From: Guyparkeria sp. WRN-7
Lineage (GTDB): Bacteria > Pseudomonadota > Gammaproteobacteria > Halothiobacillales > Halothiobacillaceae
NCBI RefSeq assembly: GCF_001641825.1
Contig: NZ_LRFH01000004.1
Location: 124,001-188,000 of the forward strand
Direction: 5' to 3'
Length of the DNA stretch: 64,000 nt
Numbering within the stretch: position 1 is the stretch's first letter; the number at the start of each line of letters is the position of its first letter. The notes under the pieces are model-generated. The model searched no databases. It was not told the origin of the DNA and saw only the letters and a program-made list of their open reading frames with translations. This document shows, in pieces, positions 9,401 to 19,995 of the stretch. Both the position numbers and the translations under genes were made by a program.

Positions 9401-9892
9401 CGCGAGCCGGCCCTCGAGGCGCCGATCGACAGCCGCACGACCGAGGTCGATCTGGGCGAGCCGGCCCTGATCCCCGAGGACTTCGTCGCCGATGTCCACA
9501 CCCGCCTGACGCTCTACAAGCGCCTGTCCACCGCCGAGAACGAAGAGGCACTCGACGAGCTCAAGGTCGAGCTGATCGACCGCTTCGGCCTGCTGCCCGA
9601 GCCGGTCATCGCCCTGGTCGAGACCCACCGACTGCGCATCCGTGCCCGACGGCTCGGCATCACCAAGATCGAGCTGACCGCACGCGGCGGCCGGCTGATC
9701 TTCGGCGAGGACGCCCGCATCGACCCGGCCAAGCTGGTCGCCGCGGTCCAAGCCGCCCCGGAGACGTACCGGCTGTCGGCCGACACGCTGCGCTTCTACC
9801 GCGACATGCCCGAACTGGATGATCGCCTTGCAACCATCCGGGCCATCCTGCAGGACATCGCCCTGCCCGAGTCCACCGAGGCCAGCACATGA
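6428..9892 (+). CDS. mfd: Transcription-repair coupling factor Mfd
   Basis: Mfd recognises RNA polymerase stalled at lesions, pushes it off DNA by ATP-driven translocation, and recruits UvrA. The 1154-residue length is normal. The UvrB-like module is N-terminal. The CarD-like polymerase-interacting domain is at about 480-560 (VVHEDHGVGRFQGL). The helicase module has Walker A GDVGFGKTE near 628 and DEEQ near 730, with TATPIPRT. The C-terminal TRCF domain follows. It overlaps the next gene by ATGA. uvrC is also in the window, about 40 kb away. Confidence 0.98.
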   Translation: MSDAKQSIAQPTDRHDPIYLRTHTELGRTLATRLAAESDERPLLAVLPDSRAVNDAQAALAFLGVAASVFPDWEVLPYDRFSPHQDLISDRLSRLWRLPRETSGLTLIAAPTLLQRLPPPAFVAGQGMVLEVGQRLDREAYRNQLEEAGYSRVSTVEQHGEYALRGGLIDVFPMGAEEPVRIDLFDDEIETLRHFDPESQRSTETVEAITLLPAREYPLTDKGIATFRQNWRNTFSGDPTSAPIYRQVSEGLVPAGIESYLPLFFDSTATLFDYLPETARLLLFDGVDESIERFVVETGERFAQRAGDIDHPILAPDALYQAPEEFTEQVKSLPRWQLVAGNDERFPQAADIGDRPLPELSKGSAAQAAVIERLAEFVRGFEGRTLLVAESSGRRQALIEQTTAAGLEPKSVAGWDEAGKASLGVAVADLEHGAILPAARQPVAVISETNLFAERVAQRRARSRRGRDADAIIQNLDDLAIGAPVVHEDHGVGRFQGLVTLEMNNQPQEYLLLTYADDDKLYVPVSSLERISRYTGGAEDTAPLHRLGSGQWEKAKKRAAKQVHDVAAELLDVHARRAARKGTSFQADETDYRQFAEEFAFEPTDDQRLAIEQVLTDMAANQPMDRVVCGDVGFGKTEVAMRAAFVAVENQTQVAVLVPTTLLAEQHLRNFRDRFANWPVTIESLSRLSGSKKTGELRERIKAGQVDIVIGTHKLLRDSPEFANLGLVIIDEEQRFGVRDKERLKALRAEVDMLTLTATPIPRTLNMALSGIRDLSIIATPPRERLAVKTVILRWDEVQIREAIQRELKRGGQVYFLHNEVKSIDRMARLVEEIVPEARIGVAHGQMGERGLEQVMSDFYHQRFNVLVSTTIIESGIDIPTANTILIHRADKFGLAQLHQLRGRVGRSHHRAYAYLITPEPGQLTPDAEKRLEAIAALEDLGVGFTLSTHDLEIRGAGELLGSGQSGQMHEVGYRYYMQLLDRAVAAIREGREPALEAPIDSRTTEVDLGEPALIPEDFVADVHTRLTLYKRLSTAENEEALDELKVELIDRFGLLPEPVIALVETHRLRIRARRLGITKIELTARGGRLIFGEDARIDPAKLVAAVQAAPETYRLSADTLRFYRDMPELDDRLATIRAILQDIALPESTEAST

Positions 9893-10350
9893 CCGCCACC
9901 GAGGAAACCGCCCCGAAGAGACCGGCGCGCACCGCGCCATTGTGGCGGCGTGCCGCGGCCCTGGCCTACGACCTGCTGTTCGTCGTCGCCGTGGTGATCC
10001 TCGCGACCTTCCTCGCCCTGCTGGTCACCGGAGGCGAACCGGTGCCGCCGGACGGCCCGGGACAATGGCTGTACCGCCTCTACCTGCTCGCCTGGATCGC
10101 CGGCTACTTCGTCTTCTTCTGGTGCCGTTTCGGCCAGACACCGGGGATGAAGGTCTGGCGACTGCTGCTGATCCGCGAGCGCGATGACGACGCCTGTCTC
10201 TGGCCGATGGCTGCACGCTTCGGTTTCGGCCTGCTGTGCCTCGCCACGCTGGGGGCCCTGTTCCTGGCCGCACAGGCAGACCCCAAGCGACGCAGCTGGT
10301 TCGACCGACACCGGTCGATGCGCGTGGTGCAGTTGCTGCCTGCTGCCTGA
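9889..10350 (+). CDS. RDD-family membrane protein
   Basis: A 153-residue protein with three hydrophobic helices (about 22-45, 63-83 and 103-125). It has the RDD-family features: APLWRRAAALAYDLL at the N-terminus, FGQTPGMKVWRL between helices 2 and 3, and SWFDRHRSMRVV at the end. RDD proteins are poorly understood; some affect Na+ or H+ transport. The gene is translationally coupled to mfd and is followed by a bidirectional terminator. No functional link with Mfd is evident. Confidence 0.88.
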   Translation: MTATEETAPKRPARTAPLWRRAAALAYDLLFVVAVVILATFLALLVTGGEPVPPDGPGQWLYRLYLLAWIAGYFVFFWCRFGQTPGMKVWRLLLIRERDDDACLWPMAARFGFGLLCLATLGALFLAAQADPKRRSWFDRHRSMRVVQLLPAA

Positions 10351-10371
10351 GCGCAGCGGCTTTCCAGACGC

Positions 10372-10404
10372 AAAAAGGCCCCGGGAACGCCCCCGGGGCC
10401 TTTT
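10372..10404. terminator. Bidirectional terminator between the RDD gene and ftsZ
   Basis: GGCCCCGGG/CCCGGGGCC stem with a six-base loop, flanked by AAAAA and TTTT. It can stop transcription from both converging operons and marks the end of the dcw cluster. Confidence 0.9.
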
Positions 10405-10452
10405 CACTTCTGCCTCGCGAGTGAAAGCCCGGCCCGCCGGCCGGGTGCCGTC

Positions 10453-11610
10453 TTAGTCCGCCTGGTGACGGAGGAACGACGGGATGTCGATCGTGTCGAG
10501 GTTGATCGCGGTGTTGCCGCGATGGGCGGTACCCGCGTGGGCGGCCTGCGCCTCGGCTTGCGGTTGCTCGGTCGACTCGGCCGGCTCCTCGCGGCGGGCG
10601 TTGTCGATCACGACGCGCGGCTTGCTCGACTCGGCGGTGACGTTCTTCACCCGAGACAGGCCGGTGGCCACCAGGGTGACACGCAGCTGGCCGTCGAGCT
10701 CGTCGTCGACCGCGGTGCCCACCTTGACCACCGCCTCGTCGCCGGCCAGGTCCTGGACCATCTCGCCGATCTCCATGAACTCGCCGATCGACAGATCGCC
10801 GTTCGAGGTGACGTTGACCAGAATGCCCTCGGCACCGGTGAGGTTGATGTCGTCCAGCAGCGGGCTGTGGATGGCGGCCTCGGCGGCCTCGGCGGCGCGG
10901 TTGTCGCCGGTGCCCACGCCGGTGCCCATCATCGCGGTGCCCTTCTCGGTCATGATCGCGCGCACGTCGGCGAAGTCGAGATTGATCTCGCCCGGACGGG
11001 TGATGAGCTCGGAGATGCCCGCCACGGCGGTGAACAGTACCTCGTTGGCAGCGGCAAAGGCGTCACGCAGCGCCGCCTGCTTGCCCATCACCGCGGTGAG
11101 CTGGTCATTCGGGATGACGATCAGGGAGTCGACGTTGTCCTCGAGCTCCTGAATACCCTCCATGGCCACCGAGGTGCGCTTCTTGCCCTCGAAGGAGAAC
11201 GGCCGGGTCACCACCGCCACGGTGAGGATGTTCATGTCGTGCGCGATCTGCGCGATCACCGGCGCGGCCCCGGTACCCGTGCCGCCACCCATGCCGGTGG
11301 TGATGAACAGCATGTTGGCGTCGGAGATCGCTTCCTGGATCTGCTCGCGATCCTCGAGCGCGGCCTGACGACCCAGTTCCGGGTCGGCGCCGGCGCCGAG
11401 GCCCTTGGTGATGTTCGCACCGATCTGCAGCTGCGACGGCGCGTTGCTCTTCACCAGCGCCTGGGCATCGGTGTTCGCACTGATGTACTCGATGCCCTCG
11501 ATGTGCTGTTGAACCATGTGGGCGACCGCGTTGCCGCCGCCTCCACCAACGCCGATGACCTTGATCTTGGCGCTCTCGGTCTGCATTTCTGCCATTGTCC
11601 AGTTGCTCAT
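10453..11610 (-). CDS. ftsZ: Cell division GTPase FtsZ
   Basis: FtsZ is the tubulin-like GTPase that forms the Z ring. The 385-residue product has the glycine loop IGVGGGGGNAV near 20, the tubulin signature GGGTGTG near residue 110, and the C-terminal peptide DIPSFLRHQAD that binds FtsA and ZipA. Between them lies a variable linker. The start at 11610 (MSNWTMAEM) has AAGGAG upstream; the frame stays open further back but overlaps ftsA without a better start. It is the last gene of the cluster, 46 bases after ftsA. The lpxC gene that often follows ftsZ is absent. Confidence 0.98.
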   Translation of the reverse strand: MSNWTMAEMQTESAKIKVIGVGGGGGNAVAHMVQQHIEGIEYISANTDAQALVKSNAPSQLQIGANITKGLGAGADPELGRQAALEDREQIQEAISDANMLFITTGMGGGTGTGAAPVIAQIAHDMNILTVAVVTRPFSFEGKKRTSVAMEGIQELEDNVDSLIVIPNDQLTAVMGKQAALRDAFAAANEVLFTAVAGISELITRPGEINLDFADVRAIMTEKGTAMMGTGVGTGDNRAAEAAEAAIHSPLLDDINLTGAEGILVNVTSNGDLSIGEFMEIGEMVQDLAGDEAVVKVGTAVDDELDGQLRVTLVATGLSRVKNVTAESSKPRVVIDNARREEPAESTEQPQAEAQAAHAGTAHRGNTAINLDTIDIPSFLRHQAD

Positions 11611-11656
11611 GGTGTCGTCTCCTTCTCTCGCGTGGCGTTCTTGAAAATCGTGTGAA

Positions 11657-12901
11657 TCAGAAGTGATCGCGGAACCAGCCCTTGAGGCGTTCCAGAAGAT
11701 TTCCATGGGCCGTCGCCGGTCCATGGGCCGTCTGTTCGCGGGCCTGCTCGAGCCCGTGCAGCATCAAACCGATCCCGGCGGCATTGGCCGGGTCCTCGAG
11801 TGCATCCAGGTTGCCGACCACGCCCTGCGGCGTGCCCAGCCGGGCCGGCATCTGCAGAAAATCCTCCGCTAGTTCGACGAAGCCGGGCATCTGCGCGGTG
11901 CCGCCGGTGAGCACCACCCCGGCATTGACCAGATTCATGTAGCCCGACTGGCGGATCTCCTCCTGCACGTAGGAGAGGAGCTCCTCCACCCGCGGGCGGA
12001 CGATGCGCATCATGGTCTCCTGCGGGATGCGCCGCGGCGGGCGGCCGGACACCCCGGGGACCTCGATGGCGCGCGAGGCTTCGCGCTCGTCGAGCTGACC
12101 TAAGTTGGCGTGATTGATCTTGATCTTCTCGGCCTCTGCCGGCGGCGTGGTCAGGCCGTAGGAGAGGTCGTTGGTGATCTGCTCGCCGGCGATCGGCAGT
12201 ACCGCCGCGTAACGCAGTGCGCCGCCGGTGTAGATGGCCACGTCGGTGGTGCCACCGCCGATGTCGATCAGCACCACGCCGAGTTCGCGCTCGTCGTCGT
12301 TGAGCACCGCGCGGGCGGCCGCGATCGGCTCGAGGATGGTGCCCTCGACGTGCACGTCACAACGCTCGACGCACTTGATGATGTTCTGCACGTTGTTGGC
12401 CGCCGAGGTGACGATATGGACGTTCGCCTCGAGCCGGTGACCGCTCATACCCTGCGGGTTGCGAATGCCGTCCTGCCCGTCGATGCGGAACTCCTGCGGC
12501 TCGCAGTGCAGGATCTGCTGACCGTCGGGGATCTTGACCGCGCGGGCGGACTGGATCACCTGGGCGACGTCGGCATCGGTGATCTCGCGCCCGCCGGTGC
12601 CGGTCATGCCCTGCGAGTCCAGACTGCGCACGTGATCGCCGGCCACGCCGACCCAGGCGGAGCCGATCTCGCAGTCCGACAAAGCGGCCGCGCCATCGAT
12701 CGCCCGACGGATGGCCATCGAGGTCGACTCGATATCCACCACCGAGCCGCGCCGCAGCCCCTTGTTGGTCGGGTGCGAGCCGTAGCCGATCAGGCTCAGT
12801 CGCCCGTCGCCGTCACACTCGCCCACCAGCGCCGCAACCTTGCTGGTGCCGATGTCGAGACCGACGACGAATTCCCGTTCTCCTTTTCTCAACGCGCTCA
12901 T
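11657..12901 (-). CDS. ftsA: Cell division protein FtsA
   Basis: FtsA is an actin-fold ATPase that ties FtsZ filaments to the membrane and activates septal peptidoglycan synthesis. The 414 residues show the phosphate-1 motif LDIGTSK near 15, phosphate-2 IDIGGGTTD near 205, and the adenosine motif VVLTGGTAQMPG near 335. The C-terminus LLERLKGWFRDHF is the amphipathic membrane-targeting helix. It lies 64 bases after ftsQ and 46 before ftsZ, the only two sizeable gaps in the cluster and so the likeliest places for internal ftsAZ promoters or processing. Confidence 0.98.
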   Translation of the reverse strand: MSALRKGEREFVVGLDIGTSKVAALVGECDGDGRLSLIGYGSHPTNKGLRRGSVVDIESTSMAIRRAIDGAAALSDCEIGSAWVGVAGDHVRSLDSQGMTGTGGREITDADVAQVIQSARAVKIPDGQQILHCEPQEFRIDGQDGIRNPQGMSGHRLEANVHIVTSAANNVQNIIKCVERCDVHVEGTILEPIAAARAVLNDDERELGVVLIDIGGGTTDVAIYTGGALRYAAVLPIAGEQITNDLSYGLTTPPAEAEKIKINHANLGQLDEREASRAIEVPGVSGRPPRRIPQETMMRIVRPRVEELLSYVQEEIRQSGYMNLVNAGVVLTGGTAQMPGFVELAEDFLQMPARLGTPQGVVGNLDALEDPANAAGIGLMLHGLEQAREQTAHGPATAHGNLLERLKGWFRDHF

Positions 12902-12965
12902 GCTGTGTTTCTGCCTTTGATTGCCATGGTTTCCGAACTGTCCTGGCTCCGGAACATCCCTGCTG

Positions 12966-13772
12966 TCAGTCTTTTTCGTTTGTTGTCGTGTCGGTGGCCG
13001 ACTCCCGCCAGGCCACCGCGAATCCGTTGCTGTAGCGCAGGTCGATGCGCTCGACCTCGTTCATCCGCCCGGCCAGCGTGTCCGGGTACACGTCCAGCAG
13101 CCGCTGCAGACGGGTTTCCAGCGACTCGCGCCCGGCGTGGATCACCGCCCCGGAGGCCAACGACAGGCTCAGCGCCCCCCGCGCGCTCATCGAGACGCCG
13201 GCAAGCGTGAGCCCGACGTCCGCCAGTACCGGCCGCAGGCTGATGTAGCGCTCCCAGACCGACCACTGACTGCCCGCCGGTCCGGCCAGCGACGGCAGCT
13301 CCAGATCCGCCGGACGCTGCTCCGGCCGGAAGACCACACCGGCCTCGCTCAACAGCTGCGCTTCGTTCCAGGCCGCGATCGGCCGGTGCGTGGCCAGCCG
13401 CACCACCAGCCGCTGCGGCCACTGCCGCTCGATCCGCACCTCGGTCAGCCAGCGATCGGCCAGCAGGCGCTCGCGCCACGCCGCGATGTCGACCGACCAG
13501 ATGCTCTGCCCCTTGACCGGTTCGAGCGTCGACCGCACCGCCTCGGCGGTGACGAACCGGTTCGCCCCCTCGATCTCGATCGCGGCCACCGGCGCCTGCA
13601 GCTTCAGCCACACCCGCTGCGAGACCAGCACCACGGCGGCGATGAATCCGAGCCACAAGCCGATCCGCCAGGCCCAGCGGGCTGCAATCCGCAGCCCGGC
13701 GACGAACGCCGTCCAGCGCTCGCGCCACGTGGGCCCGCGGGGTCGTGCCTGGGAGGCTCGTCGTGTTGCCAT
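12966..13772 (-). CDS. ftsQ: Cell division protein FtsQ
   Basis: FtsQ bridges early and late divisome proteins with FtsB and FtsL. The 268-residue protein has a cytoplasmic N-terminus rich in Arg, one membrane helix at about 36-53, a POTRA domain starting AAIEIEGANRFVT, and the FtsQ domain. I use the ATG at 13772, which overlaps the ddl stop by one base (TGATG); a TTG immediately before it is also possible. It precedes ftsA by 64 bases. Confidence 0.96.
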   Translation of the reverse strand: MATRRASQARPRGPTWRERWTAFVAGLRIAARWAWRIGLWLGFIAAVVLVSQRVWLKLQAPVAAIEIEGANRFVTAEAVRSTLEPVKGQSIWSVDIAAWRERLLADRWLTEVRIERQWPQRLVVRLATHRPIAAWNEAQLLSEAGVVFRPEQRPADLELPSLAGPAGSQWSVWERYISLRPVLADVGLTLAGVSMSARGALSLSLASGAVIHAGRESLETRLQRLLDVYPDTLAGRMNEVERIDLRYSNGFAVAWRESATDTTTNEKD

Positions 13773-14748
13773 CAAACCGCTCCATCAGCCGTCTCACCTC
13801 CCGCGCGCGCCCCGACCGGTGCGGCCAGGGTCTGTTCGAGAATCGCCCGGCACAGGCCGGGAAAGTCGATTCCCACGGCCCGCGCGGCCATGGGCACCAG
13901 CGAGTGACTGGTCATGCCCGGCACCGTGTTGACCTCGATCAGCCAATGCCGGCCATCGGCATCCCGCATGAAGTCCACCCGTCCCCAGCCGCACGCGCCG
14001 ATCAGGCGGAAGGCAGCCCGTGCCGTTTCCGCCATGCGCGCTTCCTCGTCGGCCGACAGGCCGCAGGGAATGCGGTAGCCGGTGTCTTCGGCCTCGTACT
14101 TGGCCTGGTAGTCATAGAAGGCATGCTCGGCACTGGCCTCGATGCGGATGGCCGGCAGGCTTTCCTCACCGAGGATGGTGACGGTGTACTCGCCCCCGGC
14201 GACGAACTGCTCGGCCATCACCTCGCCGTGGGCAGCCGCCTCGATGAACGCGGCCTCGAGCCCCTCGGGACCGTCGACCTTGCTCACCCCGACACTCGAT
14301 CCATCGGCCGTGGGCTTGACGATCAACGGCCAGCCGAGCCGCTCGGCGGCCTTGTTCGCCGCGGCGAGGCCATCGACCACCTCGAAATCGGGCGTGTCGA
14401 GTCCTGCGCCGCGCCAGATGCGCTTGCACATCACCTTGTCCATGCCGATCGCCGAGGCGGCCATGCCGCTGCCGGTATAGGGCACGCCGGCCAGTTCGAG
14501 CAGGGCCTGGACCTGGCCGTCCTCGCCGCCGCGACCATGCAGCGCGATGAACACCCGATCGACACCCTCGTCGGCGATCCGTTGCCCAAGACCGGCCGCG
14601 CCGACGCGATCGAGATCCACGGCGATGGCATCGATCCCCTGCGCGACCAGCGCCTCGTGAACTGCCGCGCCGCTGGCGAGCGAGACCTCACGCTCGGCGG
14701 ACCAGCCGCCCATCAGGACCATCACCCGGCCGAGAGTCTGCTCGTGGC

Positions 14749-14752
<4 letters not shown>
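13772..14752 (-). CDS. ddl: D-alanine--D-alanine ligase
   Basis: Ddl joins two D-alanines for the UDP-MurNAc-pentapeptide, using the ATP-grasp fold in the cytoplasm. The 326 residues include HGRGGEDGQVQ near 75, the ATP-grasp lysine segment PLIVKPTADGSSVGV near 150, and the metal-binding end LIEVNTVPGMTSHSL near 280. Length and motifs are those of DdlB. It lies between murC and ftsQ as in E. coli; murB, which some gammaproteobacteria place here, is absent. It overlaps murC by ATGA. Confidence 0.97.
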
Positions 14753-16184
<1,432 letters not shown>

Positions 16185-16188
<4 letters not shown>

Positions 16189-17303
16189 GCGTCCTCCCCC
16201 GGGCGTTGCCCGTCGATCGTTTGTTCACACATGGCCACGATGCGACCGGTGCTGTCCGGCACTGCCGCTGCACGGGCCCGGCCTGCCATGTCCCGCAGTA
16301 CCGCGCGATCGCCCAGCAGCGGTCCCAGCAGGGATACCAGCCGGTCGACGCCGGCCTCGGGCTGGGTGAGCAGCCGTGCCGCGCCCTGGTCGACAAGCCA
16401 GGCGGCGTTGAAGCGCTGGTGGTCGTCGACGGCATGCGGGAACGGGACGAACAGCGCGCCCACGCCCGCCGCGGCGATCTCGGCGACGGTCATCGCGCCG
16501 GCCCGGGCGATGACGAAGTCCGCCCAACCGAAGGCCTCGGCCATGTCGCTGACGAAACCGCTGACCTGGTGGCGGCTGCCCGCTCCCCAGTCGGCCTTTT
16601 GGTAATGCGACTCGGCGGTCTCGACGTGACGCGGACCGGCCTGGTGACGCACGTCGAGATCGACGTTCCGGCTGATGCGGGCCAGTGCCTCGGGTACGGC
16701 CTCGTTGAGCGCCTGGGCGCCAAGGCTGCCGCCGAGCACCAGCACGCGAACAGGCCCTTCGCGGCCATCGAAACGCTCGTCCGGGGTCGGCAGTGCCTCG
16801 ATGTCGCCGCGCACCGGATTGCCGACCACCTGGGTCGCCGGCAGGGCATCTCCAAAGGCCTTGGGGTAGGCGGCAAGCGTTATCCGCGCCAGCCGCGAGA
16901 GCACCCGGTTGGTCAGGCCGGCGATGGCATTCTGTTCGTGGATGATCAGCGGCCGGCGCATCAGCCATGCCGCCAGCCCGCCCGGGCCGGCGGCGAATCC
17001 GCCCATGCCGATCACAAGCTGGGGCCGATGGCGACGCAGCAGCCCGACGGCCTGCCAGACCGCGCCCAGCAGACGAACGGGCGCCGCCAGGCGGGTCGCC
17101 AGCCCCTTGCCGCGCAGCCCGCCGATGGACAGGTAGTCGATCGGGTAGCCGGCCTCGGGCACCAGGCGCGACTCGATGCCACGCTCGGTGCCCATCCAGC
17201 GGATCGAGTAGCCCCGATCGGCCAGCGCCTCGGCAACGGCGAGCGCCGGAATGACGTGGCCGCCGGTACCGCCGGCCATGACGTAGATGACCCCGCGGCT
17301 CAT
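16185..17303 (-). CDS. murG: UDP-GlcNAc:undecaprenyl-PP-MurNAc-pentapeptide GlcNAc transferase MurG
   Basis: MurG converts lipid I to lipid II on the inner face of the cytoplasmic membrane (GT-B fold). The 372 residues begin MSRGVIYVMAGGTGGHVIPA, the glycine-rich acceptor-site loop. A second loop GGSLGAQALNE lies near residue 190, and the donor-site segment AGAMTVAEIAAAG near 265. It overlaps ftsW (17300-17303) and murC (16185-16188) by ATGA. Confidence 0.98.
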
Positions 17304-18538
17304 TGCTCCACCTCCGGGCGACCCTTCTCGGCCAGCGCCCGGCTGGCCTCGTGGTGCACGCGCAGCACCAGGCCCATGGCGAGCAAGGTCGCGACCATGG
17401 CCGAACCGCCGTAGCTGATCAGCGGCAGGGTCAGGCCCTTGGTCGGCAGCAGGCCCATGTTGACGCCCATGTTGATCAACGACTGCATGCCCACCCAGAC
17501 GCTGATGCCCCAGGCAAGCGCGGCGCCGGTGTAGTGCTTGGCCGTCCAGGCGAGACGGGCGATGACGAAACCGCGCCAGACCAGCACGCCGTACAGGCCC
17601 AGCAGAGCGATCACGCCGAACAGGCCGAACTCTTCGGCGAACACGGCGAAGATGAAATCGGTATGCGCCTCCGGCAGGTAGGCAAGCTTCTGCACGCTCT
17701 CGCCCAGGCCCCGGCCGAACAGGCCACCGGTGCCGATGGCGATCAGGGCGTTGACCAGCTGGTAGCCGTCGCCGAAGGGGTCGGCGAAGGGGTTGGAGAA
17801 CGACAGCAGCCGGTCGACGCGGTACTGGGCGGAGAACACGCCCACGACCGCCAGCGCGCCGCCGGCGACGATCAGCATCAGCATGGTCTGCAGCTGGGCG
17901 CGCATCAGCCAGGCCATGGCGAACAGCGTCGCACCCAGCACCAGGGTGTTGCCGTAGTCCGGCTGCAGCAGGAGCAGCGTCGAGGCCACCATGATCACCA
18001 GCACCGGGCCGGCCATGCCGCGCACCCGGGTCTGCACCTTCTCCAGGTGCACGCCGAGGTAGGCGGCCATCCAGACGATCATGCCCAGCCGGGCGAACTC
18101 GCTTGCCTGCAGCCGGACGAAGCCGAGATCGATCCAGCGAGTCGCGCCGTTGACGGTATGCGCCACGCCGGGAATGAAAAGGATGGCCAGCAGGCCGAAC
18201 GACAGCAGCAGGATCATGCTGCGCAGCGCGACGAAATGTCGCAGCGGCACCATCAGGAGCACGGTCATGGCGACCAGGCCGATCACCACCGCCGCCGCCT
18301 GACGGACCAGCAGTCCCCTGCCGGCTTCGTCACCCGAACCGAGCGTCGCCGAGGCGACCATCACCAGGCCGATCGACAGCAACGCCATCAGCGCGCCGAG
18401 GAAACCACGGTCGAGCGAGATGCCGCCGGCATGGCGCTGCACCTCGGCCTGACCGCGGTCACCCAGACGACGCAGGCCGTCGGCGCCGACGCGCCCCAGC
18501 CAGCGCATGCCGCGGATGTTGGCGGTCATCAGACTCAT
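17300..18538 (-). CDS. ftsW: Lipid II polymerase FtsW (SEDS family)
   Basis: FtsW is the septal peptidoglycan glycosyltransferase that works with FtsI (PBP3). I start at the ATG at 18538 that overlaps the murD stop (ATGA), giving 412 residues. The N-terminal cytoplasmic stretch is about 45 residues and somewhat long, followed by some ten membrane helices. SEDS hallmarks are visible: AHTVNGATRWIDLG in the large periplasmic-loop region, AEEFGLFG near residue 300, and LPLISYGGSAMVA near the C-terminus. The partner ftsI lies upstream in the same operon. Confidence 0.97.
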   Translation of the reverse strand: MSLMTANIRGMRWLGRVGADGLRRLGDRGQAEVQRHAGGISLDRGFLGALMALLSIGLVMVASATLGSGDEAGRGLLVRQAAAVVIGLVAMTVLLMVPLRHFVALRSMILLLSFGLLAILFIPGVAHTVNGATRWIDLGFVRLQASEFARLGMIVWMAAYLGVHLEKVQTRVRGMAGPVLVIMVASTLLLLQPDYGNTLVLGATLFAMAWLMRAQLQTMLMLIVAGGALAVVGVFSAQYRVDRLLSFSNPFADPFGDGYQLVNALIAIGTGGLFGRGLGESVQKLAYLPEAHTDFIFAVFAEEFGLFGVIALLGLYGVLVWRGFVIARLAWTAKHYTGAALAWGISVWVGMQSLINMGVNMGLLPTKGLTLPLISYGGSAMVATLLAMGLVLRVHHEASRALAEKGRPEVEQ

Positions 18539-19995
18539 GACATCACCTCCGCCGCCGGCTCGTTGACTCCGACACAGACCGCTTCGCTGGCGCGCGCGAA
18601 GCACTCGCCACGATCGGCGTAGCCACGGAACATGTCGAAACTCGCACAGGCCGGCGAGAGCAGCACCGCGATCGAGCCACCCTTTCTCGCGAGTTCCTCG
18701 GCCCGACCGGCCGCCCAGGTGACCGCGTCGGCCATCGAGTCGGCGCGGTGCGCCAGCGGGGCCTGTTCACTCTCTGCCTGCCGCAGCGATTCCTCGATCG
18801 CGGCGGCATCCTCGCCGATCAGGGCGACGGCATCGGCATGCAACGACAGGGTGCGGGCGAGCTCGTCGAACGACTGCCCCTTGGCCTGCCCGCCCACGAT
18901 CACCACCTGGTGGTCCACTCCGGCAGCGGCAAGCCCCTCGACCGCGGCGATGGCCGCGCCGACGTTGGTGGCCTTGGAGTCGTTGATGAAGCGGATATCC
19001 GCGCCCTTTGCCGAGCGGCTGCAGACCACCTGCATACGATGCGGCAGGCCGGCGAAGGCGGTCAGCGTCCGCTGCAGTGCGGCATTGCCGAGGGCCTCGC
19101 GCCCGGCAAACGCTTCGACCAGTGCGAGGGTGGCCAGGACGTTGAGACGGTTGTGCGATCCCGGCAGCACCAGGCTGGCGCCGTCGAGGATGACCTGGTC
19201 GTCGCGGCAGAGTGCCTCGCCGTCGGCGTCCAGGAAGAAGTGGTGCCTGACGGGCATGCCATCGGCCTCGGGGTCGGCCGAGAAGCCGACCAGCCGACCC
19301 TGACAGACCGAGGCCATCTCCCGGACGATCGGGTCGTCCATGTTGATGAGCGCCGTCTCGGCATTCACCAGCAGCTTCTGCTTGAGCGCGGCATAGACGT
19401 CGATGGTCCCGTGGCGATCGAGGTGGTCGGCACTGATGTTGAGCACCGTGGCCGCCCGGGCGTGGATGTCGTCGACCCGGCAGGCCTCGAGCTGGAAGCT
19501 GGAGATCTCCAGCACCAGCACGTCGGCCGGCTCGGCGAGCAGATCGAGCGCCGGCGTGCCGTAGTTGCCGCCGATACCGACGCGGTAACCCAGAGCGGTC
19601 AGCAGTTCTGCGGTGAGCGCGGTCACCGTGCTCTTGCCGTTCGACCCGGTCACCAGCAGGTAGGGGATCCGGGCATGGCGCAGGGCGAGCGCGATGTCGC
19701 TTTCGACGCGCAGGCCACGCCGTGCTGCCTCGGCGAGGACTTGGCGCAGCGGCGCGGCGGCCGGGTCGAGCCCCGGACTGAGCACGATGCCGGTCACGCC
19801 CTGGAGTGCCGGGGCGTCGAACATGTCGGCCGCCAGTTCGCCGTCGAAGACCGTGCCCTGACCGAAGGCGCGCAGCCAGGCTTCGCGCGGTGCCTCGTCC
19901 CCGCGCGTATCGGCAACGACGAAGGCCTCGCCCCGGCGCTGGAAGAAGCGCCCGGCGGAAAAGCCCGTCTGTCCCATGCCGATAATCAGCTGCAT
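18535..19995 (-). CDS. murD: UDP-N-acetylmuramoylalanine--D-glutamate ligase MurD
   Basis: MurD adds D-Glu to UDP-MurNAc-L-Ala. The start at 19995 overlaps the mraY stop by one base (TGATG), giving [17 protein letters not shown] and 486 residues. That is some 40 longer than E. coli MurD, with extra sequence spread through the central and C-terminal domains. The ATP loop VTGSNGKSTVT is near residue 113, NISADHLDRHG near 185, and INDSKATN near 325. A longer in-frame reading back to 20811 is only an open shadow of mraY. Confidence 0.97.
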   Translation of the reverse strand: MQLIIGMGQTGFSAGRFFQRRGEAFVVADTRGDEAPREAWLRAFGQGTVFDGELAADMFDAPALQGVTGIVLSPGLDPAAAPLRQVLAEAARRGLRVESDIALALRHARIPYLLVTGSNGKSTVTALTAELLTALGYRVGIGGNYGTPALDLLAEPADVLVLEISSFQLEACRVDDIHARAATVLNISADHLDRHGTIDVYAALKQKLLVNAETALINMDDPIVREMASVCQGRLVGFSADPEADGMPVRHHFFLDADGEALCRDDQVILDGASLVLPGSHNRLNVLATLALVEAFAGREALGNAALQRTLTAFAGLPHRMQVVCSRSAKGADIRFINDSKATNVGAAIAAVEGLAAAGVDHQVVIVGGQAKGQSFDELARTLSLHADAVALIGEDAAAIEESLRQAESEQAPLAHRADSMADAVTWAAGRAEELARKGGSIAVLLSPACASFDMFRGYADRGECFARASEAVCVGVNEPAAEVMS